NCBI RefSeq assembly: GCF_900289175.1
Contig: NZ_LT985747.1
Location: forward strand, 4,409,132-4,444,131
Direction: 5' to 3'
DNA: 35,000 bases
Source of the DNA: Paenibacillus faecalis
GTDB taxonomy: Bacteria > Bacillota > Bacilli > Paenibacillales > Paenibacillaceae
Below are positions 8,202-16,041 of the stretch, piece after piece. Position 1 is the stretch's first letter. Each line of letters opens with the position of its first letter. The notes under the pieces were generated by a model. The model searched no databases. It saw only the letters and a list, made by a program, of their open reading frames with translations, and had not been told where the DNA came from. The position numbers were made by a program, and so were the translations under genes.

Positions 8202-9569
8202 TTACTTGTTGTTATTCACAACCTCGGTAATTTTCTGATCAATGTTCTCAATTGTTTTGTCCAGATCCTCATTATTCAAAATATACTGCTCCGCTTCTGG
8301 AATCACAACGTTTTTGGCTTCTTCCGCATATTTTACAGGTACTGGAGCTGTTCCTGGCACTGTGTTTTTAATCGTGTATTTCAAAGATTCCACATCGATC
8401 TTTGATGGGTCCATCGTGGAATTAACGATCGTATCCACAAGCTTCTCCGTATCGGATTTAGCCCAGCCTGAGAATACCCGGCCCCCGATCTCCAATCCTT
8501 CGGATGTATACCATCTGACAAACTGGTAGGCTGCCTCTTTGTTTTGGGATTTTGCCGCCACTGCCATATATGTCGGTTGAACCGGAGAATAATGTTTACT
8601 TTCCCCTTCCAGTTTAGGAAGCGGAGCAAATGCTGTTACAAAATTAGCCGGGAATGCCTCCGTTCCTCCGGATTCCGCTACCATCCAATCCCCCATAGGT
8701 AGCATGGCTGCAAGACCGTTGAAATACTGGTTACGGTAAGCCAGCTTCTGCGAAATGATGTCCTCGTACGGGTTGGCACTCTTATCCTCATGCATCATTC
8801 TCTTCATCATTTCCAGATTCGCTTTCAACAGAGGGTCCTTCGCATTGGAAGTACCATCAGCTTTTAAAAACGTATTATCGGATGGCTTGCTCATCAGTTG
8901 CAGTTGGAAATAATCCGGCCAATTGTGCAAATAAGCCCCATATCGCTTTTCAGCACCTTCACCTTTCGTCAGCTTTTTGGCGTATTCCTCAAACTCTTTC
9001 CAGGTCCAATCTGTCGGAATCGGCAGCCCGGCTTCTTCCAGCATGGATTTATTCATGATGACAAACCAGCGCTGCATCGAAGACGGAAGAGCATAAATTT
9101 TGCCGTTCACTCGGGTATCTACTAAATATTCATCCTCGTATTTATAACCGTCTTTTTCAATGTAGCTGTCAAGCGGCTCGAACAGTCCAATATCCGCCCG
9201 CTGCGAATAGTTTGTATACGGAAGTTCAACGATATCCAGCTGATCATTTGACGCGGCCATTAGATCAAGCTTCTGCATCGAAGCAATGGAGTCGCCTTTT
9301 TCATTCAATAAATCAAGCTCCACCTTAATATTGGGATGCTTTTTCTCAAATTCTGGTATAATCTTGCTCCACTGTGCTTTTGCATCCGTCTGCCATGTAC
9401 TTAATTTCAGAACGATCTGTTCAGATGCTGCTTCCTTGCTTGAAGAATCATTGTTGTCCTGAGCAGCAGACTGCTCTGAGAACGTACTATTTCCGTTGCC
9501 ACCACATGCCGCAATCACGAGCACAAGAGACAAGCTTAACAACATTGCTGATAATCTTTTGATTTTCAT
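8202..9569 (-). CDS. Carbohydrate ABC transporter substrate-binding lipoprotein
   Basis: 455 residues. A short lipoprotein signal ends in the lipobox LVIAAC, with C22 as the lipidated residue, followed by a Gly/Asn/Ser-rich linker. The mature part has the family-1 binding-protein pattern (LKLSTWQTDAKAQWSKIIPEFEKKHPNIKVEL near the N-terminus, then GLFEPLDSYIEKDG, and MLPMGDWMV in the second lobe). It captures an oligosaccharide outside the membrane for the two permeases encoded just upstream. The start codon is supported by AGAGGAGGG. A candidate CcpA site lies 49 bases before the gene, suggesting that it may have its own promoter and be glucose-repressed. The ligand is probably an unsaturated uronic-acid oligosaccharide, judged only from the linked GH88. 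Confidence 0.93.
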   Translation of the reverse strand: MKIKRLSAMLLSLSLVLVIAACGGNGNSTFSEQSAAQDNNDSSSKEAASEQIVLKLSTWQTDAKAQWSKIIPEFEKKHPNIKVELDLLNEKGDSIASMQKLDLMAASNDQLDIVELPYTNYSQRADIGLFEPLDSYIEKDGYKYEDEYLVDTRVNGKIYALPSSMQRWFVIMNKSMLEEAGLPIPTDWTWKEFEEYAKKLTKGEGAEKRYGAYLHNWPDYFQLQLMSKPSDNTFLKADGTSNAKDPLLKANLEMMKRMMHEDKSANPYEDIISQKLAYRNQYFNGLAAMLPMGDWMVAESGGTEAFPANFVTAFAPLPKLEGESKHYSPVQPTYMAVAAKSQNKEAAYQFVRWYTSEGLEIGGRVFSGWAKSDTEKLVDTIVNSTMDPSKIDVESLKYTIKNTVPGTAPVPVKYAEEAKNVVIPEAEQYILNNEDLDKTIENIDQKITEVVNNNK

Positions 9570-9617
9570 ACAGACCCTCCTCTAATTAATTCAAATTCGT
9601 TATACATCGAATCCTTT

Positions 9618-9631
9618 TGTAAGTGCTTACA
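9618..9631. promoter_or_regulatory. Candidate CcpA (cre) site before the binding-protein gene
   Basis: TGTAAGTGCTTACA differs at one position from the cre consensus TGWAARCGYTWNCW and is a near-perfect palindrome. It lies in the 135-base gap between the second permease and the binding-protein gene. A possible -35 (TTGCGG on the minus strand) lies upstream, so CcpA binding here would repress by covering the -10 region or act as a roadblock. Confidence 0.5.
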
Positions 9632-9704
9632 TAAAACATCCTATCATGCCGCAACTTTTTTCGTAGTTCCCATTTTTTACGGATGACAAACGATTTTTAC
9701 TTTT

Positions 9705-10526
9705 TCAGCCTTTAACACCTCCAAGTGATATCCCTTCTATGACCTGTTTCTGACCAATTGCAAAAATAATAAGCAAAGGTAATATCGCTGAAACTGCACC
9801 GGCCATCATTAGAGAATACACATCACCGTATTGATCCCCAAACAGCCGAATGCCAAGCTGAATCGTAAATAAGTCTTTAGACTTCAAGAAGATCAACGGG
9901 TACTGATAGTCATTCCATGTCCAGATAAATCTTAAAATGGCATACGTTGCAACACCAGGGCGAATGAGTGGAAGCGCAATCTGCCAAAAAGTTCGGAAAT
10001 ACCCTGCTCCGTCGATTTTTCCCGATTCAATGTATTCATTGTTCACACCCATGAAAAATTGTTTTAACATAAAGGCTCCAATAATACTAAAGCTGTTCAA
10101 AAGGATCAAACCGGCATGGGTATCAATCAGATCCATCCAGTTAAACAATAAAAACTGCGGTACAAGTGAAGCTTGCGGCGGGACCATGTATAGGGCAAGA
10201 ACAAGGACGAACATGGCGTCTCTGCCCCAAAATCTCAATTTGGAGAAGCCGTAGGCGGCGAGTGCACATACAAAAACGTTAATGACGGCCGTTGTTATCG
10301 TGATGTAAATAGAGTTCCAATAATAGCGAACGAACTGCCCGCTCCATACAGCCTGATAGTTCTCTATCACATTCCAATTTCTCGGTATCCATTCGATCGG
10401 AAATTTGAACACATCCATTTCAGGTTTAAAGGAAGTGGACAGCATCCAAACAAACGGAAGAATGAACAGAATACCGATCAAAGCCATGATGATGGTCCAG
10501 ATTAGTTTTGGAACATTTAACCTCAT
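9705..10526 (-). CDS. Carbohydrate ABC transporter permease, MalG type
   Basis: 273 residues with six predicted membrane segments, starting with IWTIIMALIGILFILPFVWMLS. The conserved cytoplasmic EAA loop is YIESGKIDGAGYFRTFWQIALPLIRPG (about residues 164-190), the contact site for the ATPase. It ends in the common EGISLGGVKG motif of MalG-like proteins. AAGGAG precedes the ATG. It follows the MalF-type gene by 24 bases, and the two form the membrane channel. No ATPase gene is present in this operon. Confidence 0.93.
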   Translation of the reverse strand: MRLNVPKLIWTIIMALIGILFILPFVWMLSTSFKPEMDVFKFPIEWIPRNWNVIENYQAVWSGQFVRYYWNSIYITITTAVINVFVCALAAYGFSKLRFWGRDAMFVLVLALYMVPPQASLVPQFLLFNWMDLIDTHAGLILLNSFSIIGAFMLKQFFMGVNNEYIESGKIDGAGYFRTFWQIALPLIRPGVATYAILRFIWTWNDYQYPLIFLKSKDLFTIQLGIRLFGDQYGDVYSLMMAGAVSAILPLLIIFAIGQKQVIEGISLGGVKG

Positions 10527-10550
10527 GACGCATCTCCTTTCTGAGTTCGC

Positions 10551-11459
10551 TTAATAGTTCACCCATTTTTTCTGAGCCAACATTTGTGCTCCTGTGATCA
10601 CCAGACAGATCAAGAACAAGATCAGCGCCATACTGGAAGCATAGCCTGTTTTCAGCTGGTTGAAGGCAGTATCATACAATTCATATACGATAACGGTTGT
10701 GGAGTTAGCCGGCCCGCCTTGTGTAAGCACCTGAATCAGGTCGAATATTTTAAAGGTGCCGATAATCCCCGTGACCAACAAGAAAAAAGTTGTCGGCGAT
10801 ATGCAAGGCAGCGTGATTCGGCGGAATTTCTTCCATGTACTTGCACCGTCAATCTCAGCGGCTTCATACAGATCCTTCGGAATAGACTGTAAACCCGCAA
10901 TGTAAATAATGATGTTGTATCCCAGCATAATCCACACCTGAATCATCATGAGAGACGGCAGTGCAAAATCAATGTCCGCAAGCCATTTCGGTGGATTATC
11001 AATCCCAAGGGAAATGAGAGTATTGTTTACAGGTCCTAAAGACGGGTGGAACAGAACCTGCCATACCATAGCCACCGCTACGATACTCGAAATATAAGGA
11101 AGAAAATAAACTACCTTAAAGGCGCCCTTTAAGTACACATGTCGATCAATCAAAACAGCGAGCACCAGTGCAATCATCATCGTGACCGGAACGGTAATAA
11201 TGAAGATCAGGTTGTTGATCAAGCTTTGGATGAATGCGCTGTCATTAAACAGTTTCACAAAATTACTAAAGCCTGCGAATTTAATGGCCTCAATACCTGC
11301 GACAAAATTCCAATCGGTAAAGCTTAGCAATAAGGAACCGATGACAGGAATCAAGGTCAAAATGAGAAGCCCGAGCATTAAAGGTGCCACGAATAAATAA
11401 CCGGCAATTTGCTCCTTCGCTCCCATACTAAGATGGAATGATCTGTTCGTTCGTTTCAT
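10551..11459 (-). CDS. Carbohydrate ABC transporter permease, MalF type
   Basis: 302 residues with six predicted membrane segments (first at about 16-38, LFVAPLMLGLLILTLIPVIGSLLLSFTDW). The EAA loop LYEAAEIDGASTWKKFRRITLPCISP lies at about 200-225. This is the classic N-terminal pattern of MalF/UgpA-like permeases without the extra large periplasmic loop. AGGAGGG precedes the ATG. It is the first gene of the minus-strand operon. About 170 bases separate it from the cotH terminator; I found no convincing -35/-10 pair there, though TAAAAT on the minus strand near 11550 is a weak candidate. Confidence 0.92.
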   Translation of the reverse strand: MKRTNRSFHLSMGAKEQIAGYLFVAPLMLGLLILTLIPVIGSLLLSFTDWNFVAGIEAIKFAGFSNFVKLFNDSAFIQSLINNLIFIITVPVTMMIALVLAVLIDRHVYLKGAFKVVYFLPYISSIVAVAMVWQVLFHPSLGPVNNTLISLGIDNPPKWLADIDFALPSLMMIQVWIMLGYNIIIYIAGLQSIPKDLYEAAEIDGASTWKKFRRITLPCISPTTFFLLVTGIIGTFKIFDLIQVLTQGGPANSTTVIVYELYDTAFNQLKTGYASSMALILFLICLVITGAQMLAQKKWVNY

Positions 11460-11628
11460 ACTTCTCCCTCCTGGGCACTTTGCTTGGCCGAATTCACTTC
11501 AAACATTTACGCCAAGTAAAAGCGAGGTTAGCACTTCTGCTTTCTTATATTTTAGAAAAGTTGCCAGGTGCTTTTAAGTAATAGAAATGTTCATTTTGGA
11601 ACGAATTTTACTTTTTTAACGCATAACG

Positions 11629-11656
11629 AAAAAAGATGAGCCGATCACGGTTCATC
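11629..11656 (-). terminator. Terminator of cotH
   Basis: On the minus strand GATGAACC and GGCTCATC form a stem with one mismatch around a short loop, followed by TTTTTT. It starts one base after the cotH stop codon. Confidence 0.85.
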
Positions 11657-11657
11657 T

Positions 11658-12707
11658 TCATCCATCCAGCTTACGCAGCTGGTCCGCAATATCCCGTCGC
11701 CTGTTTTCGATATAACGACGAATCGTATCCGGCTCGCCGTCAAATATTGTTTGGCTCCACTTCTGATGGGGGTCTTTATATACATCATCTGCTATGTTCT
11801 TATACATCTTATACACGATGGGGAGTTGGTGCTGCACCGTAAATACCGTATCTAGAAAATGGGATAAAAGACCTTTATAGTGCTGACGATAATCCCGGAA
11901 AGACAACAGCTTCTCCGTCAGCTTATTGTGACCATGAATTTTTACGAGATTTGAGTCCACCAACTTGCCGTAGCAATTCCTGCCCCATGTCCCTTCATAA
12001 TCCCACGGAAGCATCTGATATACCTTCCTTGTACGATGCTCATACAATGTGTAATTTTGGCTAAATCCATCATAATTGCCTGTAAGTACAGCTCCGCTTA
12101 ACCATCGAAGAAAATTGTCGATATCGAGATGACGTTCCAGATAACGCTGTAACGGTTCACCTTCATAAACATGGATGTTATGGATAAACCGAGACAGCTT
12201 GATGCGATCGGCCTTCTTGCCTTTAATTAATCTGTAACCGGAGAAATACGTTTTTTTAGATTGCCCCTTATCGGTAAAATCCGCATTATCGTTCACCGCA
12301 TAAATGATGCTTTGTACCGGGATGCCACGCCTTCGAAAAAAAGGTGTTTTCACCCCTTCGATCTGAAGATAAACCCCTGCATTTTTATGATTAATGTAAA
12401 GCACGCAATGCCTGGTGTCAGGGCTTGGCACATGAATGGAGTGAAAAAAGCGGAAAGAAAGAGCATTTCGTATCATGGAAGGGTCGTCATATTCAGCATT
12501 AAAATGATATGTCCTGTTCGGCGTGCGAATTTCATACGACTTTTTAGGATACTCACGGGTGTGTCCACCGCGATAGCGTATTCGAATTGGGATTTTCTTG
12601 CCCTTGAGCAGCATTTGCGCCCGAACGAAGTTGTCCGACCAAATATCGCTTTTTAAAACCTCATACTCCTTTTTATCAATAAAAATCTGATAAATCGGCA
12701 ATCCCAC
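11658..12707 (-). CDS. cotH: CotH-family spore coat protein kinase
   Basis: 349 residues with the CotH pattern. The N-terminal half has IRIRYRGGHTREYPKKSYEI and NALSFRFFHSIHVPSP; DNFLRWLSGAVLTGNYDGFSQNYTLYEH follows, then QMLPWDYEGTWG. D213 (NYD), N218 and D236 (PWD) correspond to the atypical-kinase active site residues. In Bacillus subtilis CotH phosphorylates coat proteins CotB and CotG during outer-coat assembly in the mother cell. The GTG start is set by AGGAGG 7 bases upstream. It is divergent from a cotG-like repeat gene 190 bases away, the same arrangement as cotH/cotG in B. subtilis, which strengthens the call. Several Paenibacillus CotH paralogues exist, so the exact orthology is not certain. 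Confidence 0.9.
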   Translation of the reverse strand: MGLPIYQIFIDKKEYEVLKSDIWSDNFVRAQMLLKGKKIPIRIRYRGGHTREYPKKSYEIRTPNRTYHFNAEYDDPSMIRNALSFRFFHSIHVPSPDTRHCVLYINHKNAGVYLQIEGVKTPFFRRRGIPVQSIIYAVNDNADFTDKGQSKKTYFSGYRLIKGKKADRIKLSRFIHNIHVYEGEPLQRYLERHLDIDNFLRWLSGAVLTGNYDGFSQNYTLYEHRTRKVYQMLPWDYEGTWGRNCYGKLVDSNLVKIHGHNKLTEKLLSFRDYRQHYKGLLSHFLDTVFTVQHQLPIVYKMYKNIADDVYKDPHQKWSQTIFDGEPDTIRRYIENRRRDIADQLRKLDG

Positions 12708-12775
12708 AAAGCCACCTCCTAAACACTGATAGGCTTACGTTGATTTTATTTTCTCTCTTACATTGAACCAATCAC

Positions 12776-12800
12776 ATTCTAGCAAGTGAACATATAAATA
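12776..12800 (+). promoter_or_regulatory. Possible SigK-type promoter of the cotG-like gene
   Basis: An AC-containing -35 (in ATCACATT) is followed about 15 bases later by CATATAAATA at 12791-12800, near the SigK consensus CATAnnnTA. The fit is loose. It is supported mainly by the coat-protein identity of the gene. Confidence 0.25.
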
Positions 12801-12897
12801 TATTACAGATAGACGTGTTGGAAGATAGAAGCTTAACAATCTCTTCGCTTCTGCCATCATGCTTTATCTAATAAAATTACAGAAAGGAGAAGAACGA

Positions 12898-13599
12898 ATG
12901 GCTTTCAACATGTACAGTATCAATGAGCAAATCTACAAAATGATGGATGGAATGAATTCCAGCGGTGATAAATCCCACGGACACAAATCACATGGGCATA
13001 AGTCGCATGGTGATAAATCCCACGGTCACAAATCACATGGGCATAAGTCGCATGGTGATAAATCCCATGGTCACAAATCACATGGGCATAAGTCGCATGG
13101 TGATAAGTCCCACGGTCACAAATCACATGGGCATAAGTCGCATGGTGATAAGTCCCACGGTCACAAATCACATGGGCATAAGTCGCACGGTGATAAATCC
13201 CATGGTCACAAATCACATGGGCATAAGTCGCATGGTGATAAATCCCACGGTCACAAATCACATGGGCATAAGTCGCATGGTGATAAGTCCCACGGTCACA
13301 AATCACATGGGCATAAGTCGCACGGTGACAAATCACATGGACACAAATCACACGGGCATAAATCGTACAGCGATAATTTTTTTGGATACACACCCTACGG
13401 GCACAAGTCCCACGGCAATAAGTCCCACAGCGATAAATCTTTTGGACACAAGTCGCACGGCGATAAATCACACGGACACAAGTCGCACGGCGACAAATCT
13501 TTAGGTAACAAATCCAAAAAATATAGATTTAAGAAGAGTAAAATTCAGTGGGGCGTTTATAAAAAACGCACCATCTCCAAAAAGAGCAAATTAAAATAA
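12898..13599 (+). CDS. CotG-like spore coat protein made of His/Ser/Lys/Gly repeats
   Basis: 233 residues. A short N-terminus (MAFNMYSINEQIYKMMDGMNSSG) is followed by twelve 15-residue units, eight of them exactly DKSHGHKSHGHKSHG, one almost so, and three decayed. A Lys-rich tail ends in KKRTISKKSKLK. CotG of B. subtilis is likewise a tandem-repeat, Lys/Ser/His-rich outer coat protein phosphorylated on repeat serines by CotH, and here cotH lies divergently next door. Each unit offers three KSH serines. The start is set by AAAGGAG (12884-12890) 7 bases before ATG 12898; an ATG at 12859 has no such site. Nothing suggests an enzyme. The poly-His character could bind metal. Confidence 0.8.
   Translation: MAFNMYSINEQIYKMMDGMNSSGDKSHGHKSHGHKSHGDKSHGHKSHGHKSHGDKSHGHKSHGHKSHGDKSHGHKSHGHKSHGDKSHGHKSHGHKSHGDKSHGHKSHGHKSHGDKSHGHKSHGHKSHGDKSHGHKSHGHKSHGDKSHGHKSHGHKSYSDNFFGYTPYGHKSHGNKSHSDKSFGHKSHGDKSHGHKSHGDKSLGNKSKKYRFKKSKIQWGVYKKRTISKKSKLK
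12967..13506 (+). repeat. Tandem 45-bp repeats inside the cotG-like gene
   Basis: Twelve in-frame 45-base units run from 12967. Units 1-8 (to 13326) encode identical peptides and differ only by silent C/T, A/G changes such as CAC/CAT and AAA/AAG. Unit 9 ends KSYS, and units 10-12 (from 13372) are degenerate. The near-identity at DNA level indicates recent expansion or gene conversion, so copy number may vary between strains or be collapsed in short-read assemblies. Confidence 0.95.
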
Positions 13600-13629
13600 T
13601 ATTATTCCTAATCCTAAGACTGCCTCTGT

Positions 13630-13661
13630 CAGGAGCATTGGTCATAAGACCCCTGCTCCTT
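13630..13661. other. Nested hairpin after the cotG-like gene
   Basis: AGGAGCA (13631-13637) pairs with TGCTCCT (13654-13660), and inside it GGTC pairs with GACC around ATAA. There is no T tract after either side. It may end or protect the cotG-like message; it is not a standard intrinsic terminator. Confidence 0.5.
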
Positions 13662-13773
13662 GGACGGAGCATTCTTGCAAACAATATATTCGAGAAGCCC
13701 ATTTAATGTGATTCCGGTGACATACGATAAACATACTGCGGCCTTGATTCCTCTAAATTCCTCTGGTCTCTTG

Positions 13774-13782
13774 TGCTAAAAT
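13774..13782 (+). promoter_or_regulatory. Extended -10 promoter candidate of the GNAT gene
   Basis: TGC followed by TAAAAT (13777-13782) matches an extended -10 element, about 50 bases before the TTG start. No good -35 is visible. Confidence 0.3.
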
Positions 13783-13831
13783 AACCCTGTAAACCTCATA
13801 TTGATCCGTATAATTAGGAGATGAAAAAAAA

Positions 13832-14287
13832 TTGATTACGATACGCAAGCTGGAATCAAATGAATCGCCCCCAATGAATCTGCTGTTGTTAGCGGACCCC
13901 TCGGAGAGACTTGTTCGACAGTACATACAGCGCGGTCAATGCTTCGTAGCTGAACGAGAGGGAAGAGTCGTTGGTGTGTACGTACTGCTGCCAACCCGTC
14001 CCGAAACGGTGGAACTGGTTAATGTTGCTGTGGAACAATCTCTTCATGGACAAGGTATCGGCAAACAGATGGTCAACCACGCCGTGCAGACCGCACGACA
14101 GCTCGGGTTTGCCACAATCGAAGTTGGAACAGGAAGTACCGGGGCTCATCAGCTGATCTTGTATCAAAAATGCGGCTTCCGTATGATCAGCATCGATCGT
14201 GATTTCTTTATTCGTCATTATGATGAGGAAATTTATGAAAACGGCATGAGGTTATATGATATGGTTCGTCTATCCCAGGATTTATAA
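13832..14287 (+). CDS. GNAT family N-acetyltransferase
   Basis: 151 residues with the GNAT fold. FVAEREGRVVGVYVLLPT forms the central strands, ELVNVAVEQSLHGQGIGKQMV at about 61-81 carries the acetyl-CoA loop (HGQGIG, 72-77), and LYQKCGFRMISIDRDFF is the usual YxxxGF motif. The substrate is not predictable. The start is a TTG: AGGAG (13816-13820) precedes it by 11 bases, and the ATG at 13821 runs into a stop after four codons. The next gene, a CotF-type coat protein, starts 84 bases later in the same direction. Confidence 0.85.
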   Translation: MITIRKLESNESPPMNLLLLADPSERLVRQYIQRGQCFVAEREGRVVGVYVLLPTRPETVELVNVAVEQSLHGQGIGKQMVNHAVQTARQLGFATIEVGTGSTGAHQLILYQKCGFRMISIDRDFFIRHYDEEIYENGMRLYDMVRLSQDL

Positions 14288-14371
14288 CGTGGTCTCCAAC
14301 TAAATTTATTTCAGGTACACATCCCGAAGCCCATGAATAGGCTAAAGCATATTGAAGTTGGAGGGATTGAA

Positions 14372-14863
14372 GTGACAAGTAAACATACACCTGAGCATTT
14401 AGCCTGGCATGAAACGTTAGAAATTCATGAATTAACTGCATACCAGTCTAACAACTTGATTAACTTTAAGATGTCTGTGAATGATATTAAAGACACAAAA
14501 CTTCATGCATTATATGTTGAGGCCATCAAAAGCATAGAAAAGAATCTGAAAGAGCTGCTGCAATATTATCCGGAAGCGCCTCAGTGCTATCACAATAGAG
14601 CAGTAGGCGTGGACATGACTGCATTCTACGCTGGGCAGCTGCTTGGATTCGCCAAAACTTCCGTGCGTTCCTATGCCATTGCCATAACGGAAACAGCAAC
14701 GCCAAGGCTTCGAGAAACACTAACAAGACAATTGAACCATGCGATCATGCTACACGCCAAAGTCTTTAACTTCATGTATGAACGGGGACTATACCCGGCA
14801 TACGATCTGAATCAGCTGCTAGCTAACGATGTGAAAAATGCAAATACAGCTCTTTCCTTGTAA
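14372..14863 (+). CDS. CotF-family spore coat protein
   Basis: 163 residues, largely helical, matching the Coat_F pattern. HLAWHETLEIHELTAYQSNNLINFKMSVNDIKDTKLHALYVEAIKSIEKNLKELL forms the first helical hairpin, and DMTAFYAGQLLGFAKTSVRSYAIAITETATPRLRETLTRQLNHAIMLHAKVFNFMYERGLYPAYDLNQLL the second, with the characteristic ERGxYPAYD end. Such proteins are part of the spore coat or are made in the forespore. The GTG at 14372 is chosen because GGAGGG lies 6 bases upstream; the ATG at 14333 has no ribosome site. It lies in the same region as cotH and the cotG-like gene, forming a small sporulation group. Confidence 0.8.
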   Translation: MTSKHTPEHLAWHETLEIHELTAYQSNNLINFKMSVNDIKDTKLHALYVEAIKSIEKNLKELLQYYPEAPQCYHNRAVGVDMTAFYAGQLLGFAKTSVRSYAIAITETATPRLRETLTRQLNHAIMLHAKVFNFMYERGLYPAYDLNQLLANDVKNANTALSL

Positions 14864-15010
14864 GCTGGGCCGGGCTTCGTAGACTTTTCACACCGATCGA
14901 AGCTTCCAGCGTGCGGATGTGGCGTCGTACTAGCGGCGGTCAACCACACCCTACTTACTCCCATCGATGTGCATATATGCTACGAATTTGGCGCAGCACT
15001 ATCCATAGAC

Positions 15011-15046
15011 AAGAGCCTATGCTGCTAAAAAACAACATAGGCTCTT
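15011..15046. terminator. Hairpin terminator between convergent genes
   Basis: AAGAGCCTATG (15011-15021) pairs perfectly with CATAGGCTCTT (15036-15046), an 11-base stem with a 14-base loop. It lies between the cotF-type gene (plus) and the AAC(6')-like gene (minus), so it may serve both. T tracts are short on both sides. The gap 14864-15010 shows no gene. Confidence 0.65.
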
Positions 15047-15079
15047 CTTTGCATCGCTTCCTTTTCATGTAGTCGTCCC

Positions 15080-15619
15080 TTATACCTCGTATTCAATAAT
15101 CCAGCAGTCACGATATTCCCCTTCATGCCATTCGTGCTCCGGAAGGTATTTCTTTTTGACAAAGCCTGCTTTTTCATAAACTCTAAGCGCTCGCTCATTC
15201 CACGCTTGAGGGTCCATAACAATCTTGTCTGCCCCTTTATGAGATCGTAAATAACGAACCATAGTTATGACTAGTTCTGTTCCAATCCCCTGATTCCAAA
15301 AAGACGTCTCTCCAATGAATTGATCCATGCCGAAGATTGAACCCGTGAAATCACCGTATCCATATTCAATCCGCTCTTCATCTGTAATGGCGTAGAATTG
15401 AATATATCCGATATCCTGCCCATCATATTGGACAATGCAGCGAGTGTTTGATTCATCCCCGTCAAAAAAACTCTGCTTAACCATTTCCGCATCATGCGGC
15501 CGATCGCGACCCTCGTAATATGTCAGGACTAAAGGGTCACTCAGCCAATCAGCTAGCAGGGAAGCGTCCGTTTCAGCCAACAAGCGAACCGTCAAGTTGC
15601 CGTGCGTATAGAGATTCAC
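15080..15619 (-). CDS. AAC(6')-like GNAT acetyltransferase
   Basis: 179 residues. The arrangement LLADWLSDPLVLTYYEG, then GQDIGYIQFY, GMDQFIGETSFWNQGIGTELV (acetyl-CoA loop NQGIGT, about 109-114) and MDPQAWNERALRVYEKAGF is that of the AAC(6')-Ib type of acetyltransferases, which acetylate the 6'-amino group of aminoglycosides. Many chromosomal members of this group do other jobs, so a resistance role is not established. The start is a GTG at 15617-15619 that overlaps the stop of the small membrane-protein gene (GTGA) and has GGAGGG 7 bases upstream. The two genes are translationally coupled. The chromosomal, non-mobile context argues against recent acquisition. Confidence 0.75.
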   Translation of the reverse strand: MNLYTHGNLTVRLLAETDASLLADWLSDPLVLTYYEGRDRPHDAEMVKQSFFDGDESNTRCIVQYDGQDIGYIQFYAITDEERIEYGYGDFTGSIFGMDQFIGETSFWNQGIGTELVITMVRYLRSHKGADKIVMDPQAWNERALRVYEKAGFVKKKYLPEHEWHEGEYRDCWIIEYEV

Positions 15620-15834
15620 AAATTTTCCCTCCGCTTTTTCTTAATCATCATCCCTAAAGCGATCATATGTCCAACTGTAAACACAAGTGATATTAACGTC
15701 AGAAACAAAAGAGCGCTGATGCTGCCATGATTCTCATCCAACCTGAACATGTATACGGTTACAAAGGCCAGAACCAATCCTATGAATCCGAACAGCGCCG
15801 TAATCGCTGCCCTAAACCGGATCGCTTTCACCAC
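15616..15834 (-). CDS. Small two-segment membrane protein
   Basis: 72 residues with two hydrophobic segments, ITALFGFIGLVLAFVTVYMF and ALLFLTLISLVFTVGHMIALGMM, joined by a short polar loop (RLDENHGSIS) and ending in KKKRREN. GTG start with AGGAGG 9 bases upstream. It is followed by, and overlaps by four bases, the AAC(6')-like gene. I do not recognise the family. The good ribosome site and coupling argue that it is a real gene. Confidence 0.6.
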   Translation of the reverse strand: MVKAIRFRAAITALFGFIGLVLAFVTVYMFRLDENHGSISALLFLTLISLVFTVGHMIALGMMIKKKRRENL

Positions 15835-15991
15835 TTTACCGTACCTCCTTTATATCCGTTTATACGAATTCGGATTATTTTTCCCTGGCTAGATTGTACC
15901 AAATGTGAAGGATTCCATAAAATACAAAATCAATAGCTATGAAAAAAATAGATCTGGCGGACAAATCCGACGGCCTAATTCCCTTCTGCAC

Positions 15992-16016
15992 AAAAAAAGA
16001 GCCGGTGAGCCGGCTC
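15992..16016 (-). terminator. Terminator of trxB
   Basis: GAGCCGG (15999-16005) pairs perfectly with CCGGCTC (16010-16016) around TGAG. On the minus strand it is followed by TTTTTTT; on the plus strand by CTTTTT. It follows the trxB stop by about 25 bases. Confidence 0.92.
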
Positions 16017-16041
16017 CTTTTTATCGTTATATACTGCAATG

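Noticed and set aside
12967..13371. CRISPR-like regular repeat array
   Set aside because: The 45-base units are contiguous with no unique spacers and are in frame in a coding gene with a good ribosome site.
12920..13504. Long open frames on both strands through the repeat region
   Set aside because: They are by-products of the repeat: a sequence periodic in multiples of three stays open in other frames. They lack ribosome sites and give low-complexity products.
13809..13814. TATAAT as promoter of the GNAT gene
   Set aside because: Transcription would start after the ribosome site, so the message could not be translated normally; no -35 is present either.
15080..15619. Acquired aminoglycoside resistance gene
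   Set aside because: The AAC(6')-like motif pattern is real, but there is no mobile element nearby and the gene is coupled to a small chromosomal membrane-protein gene.
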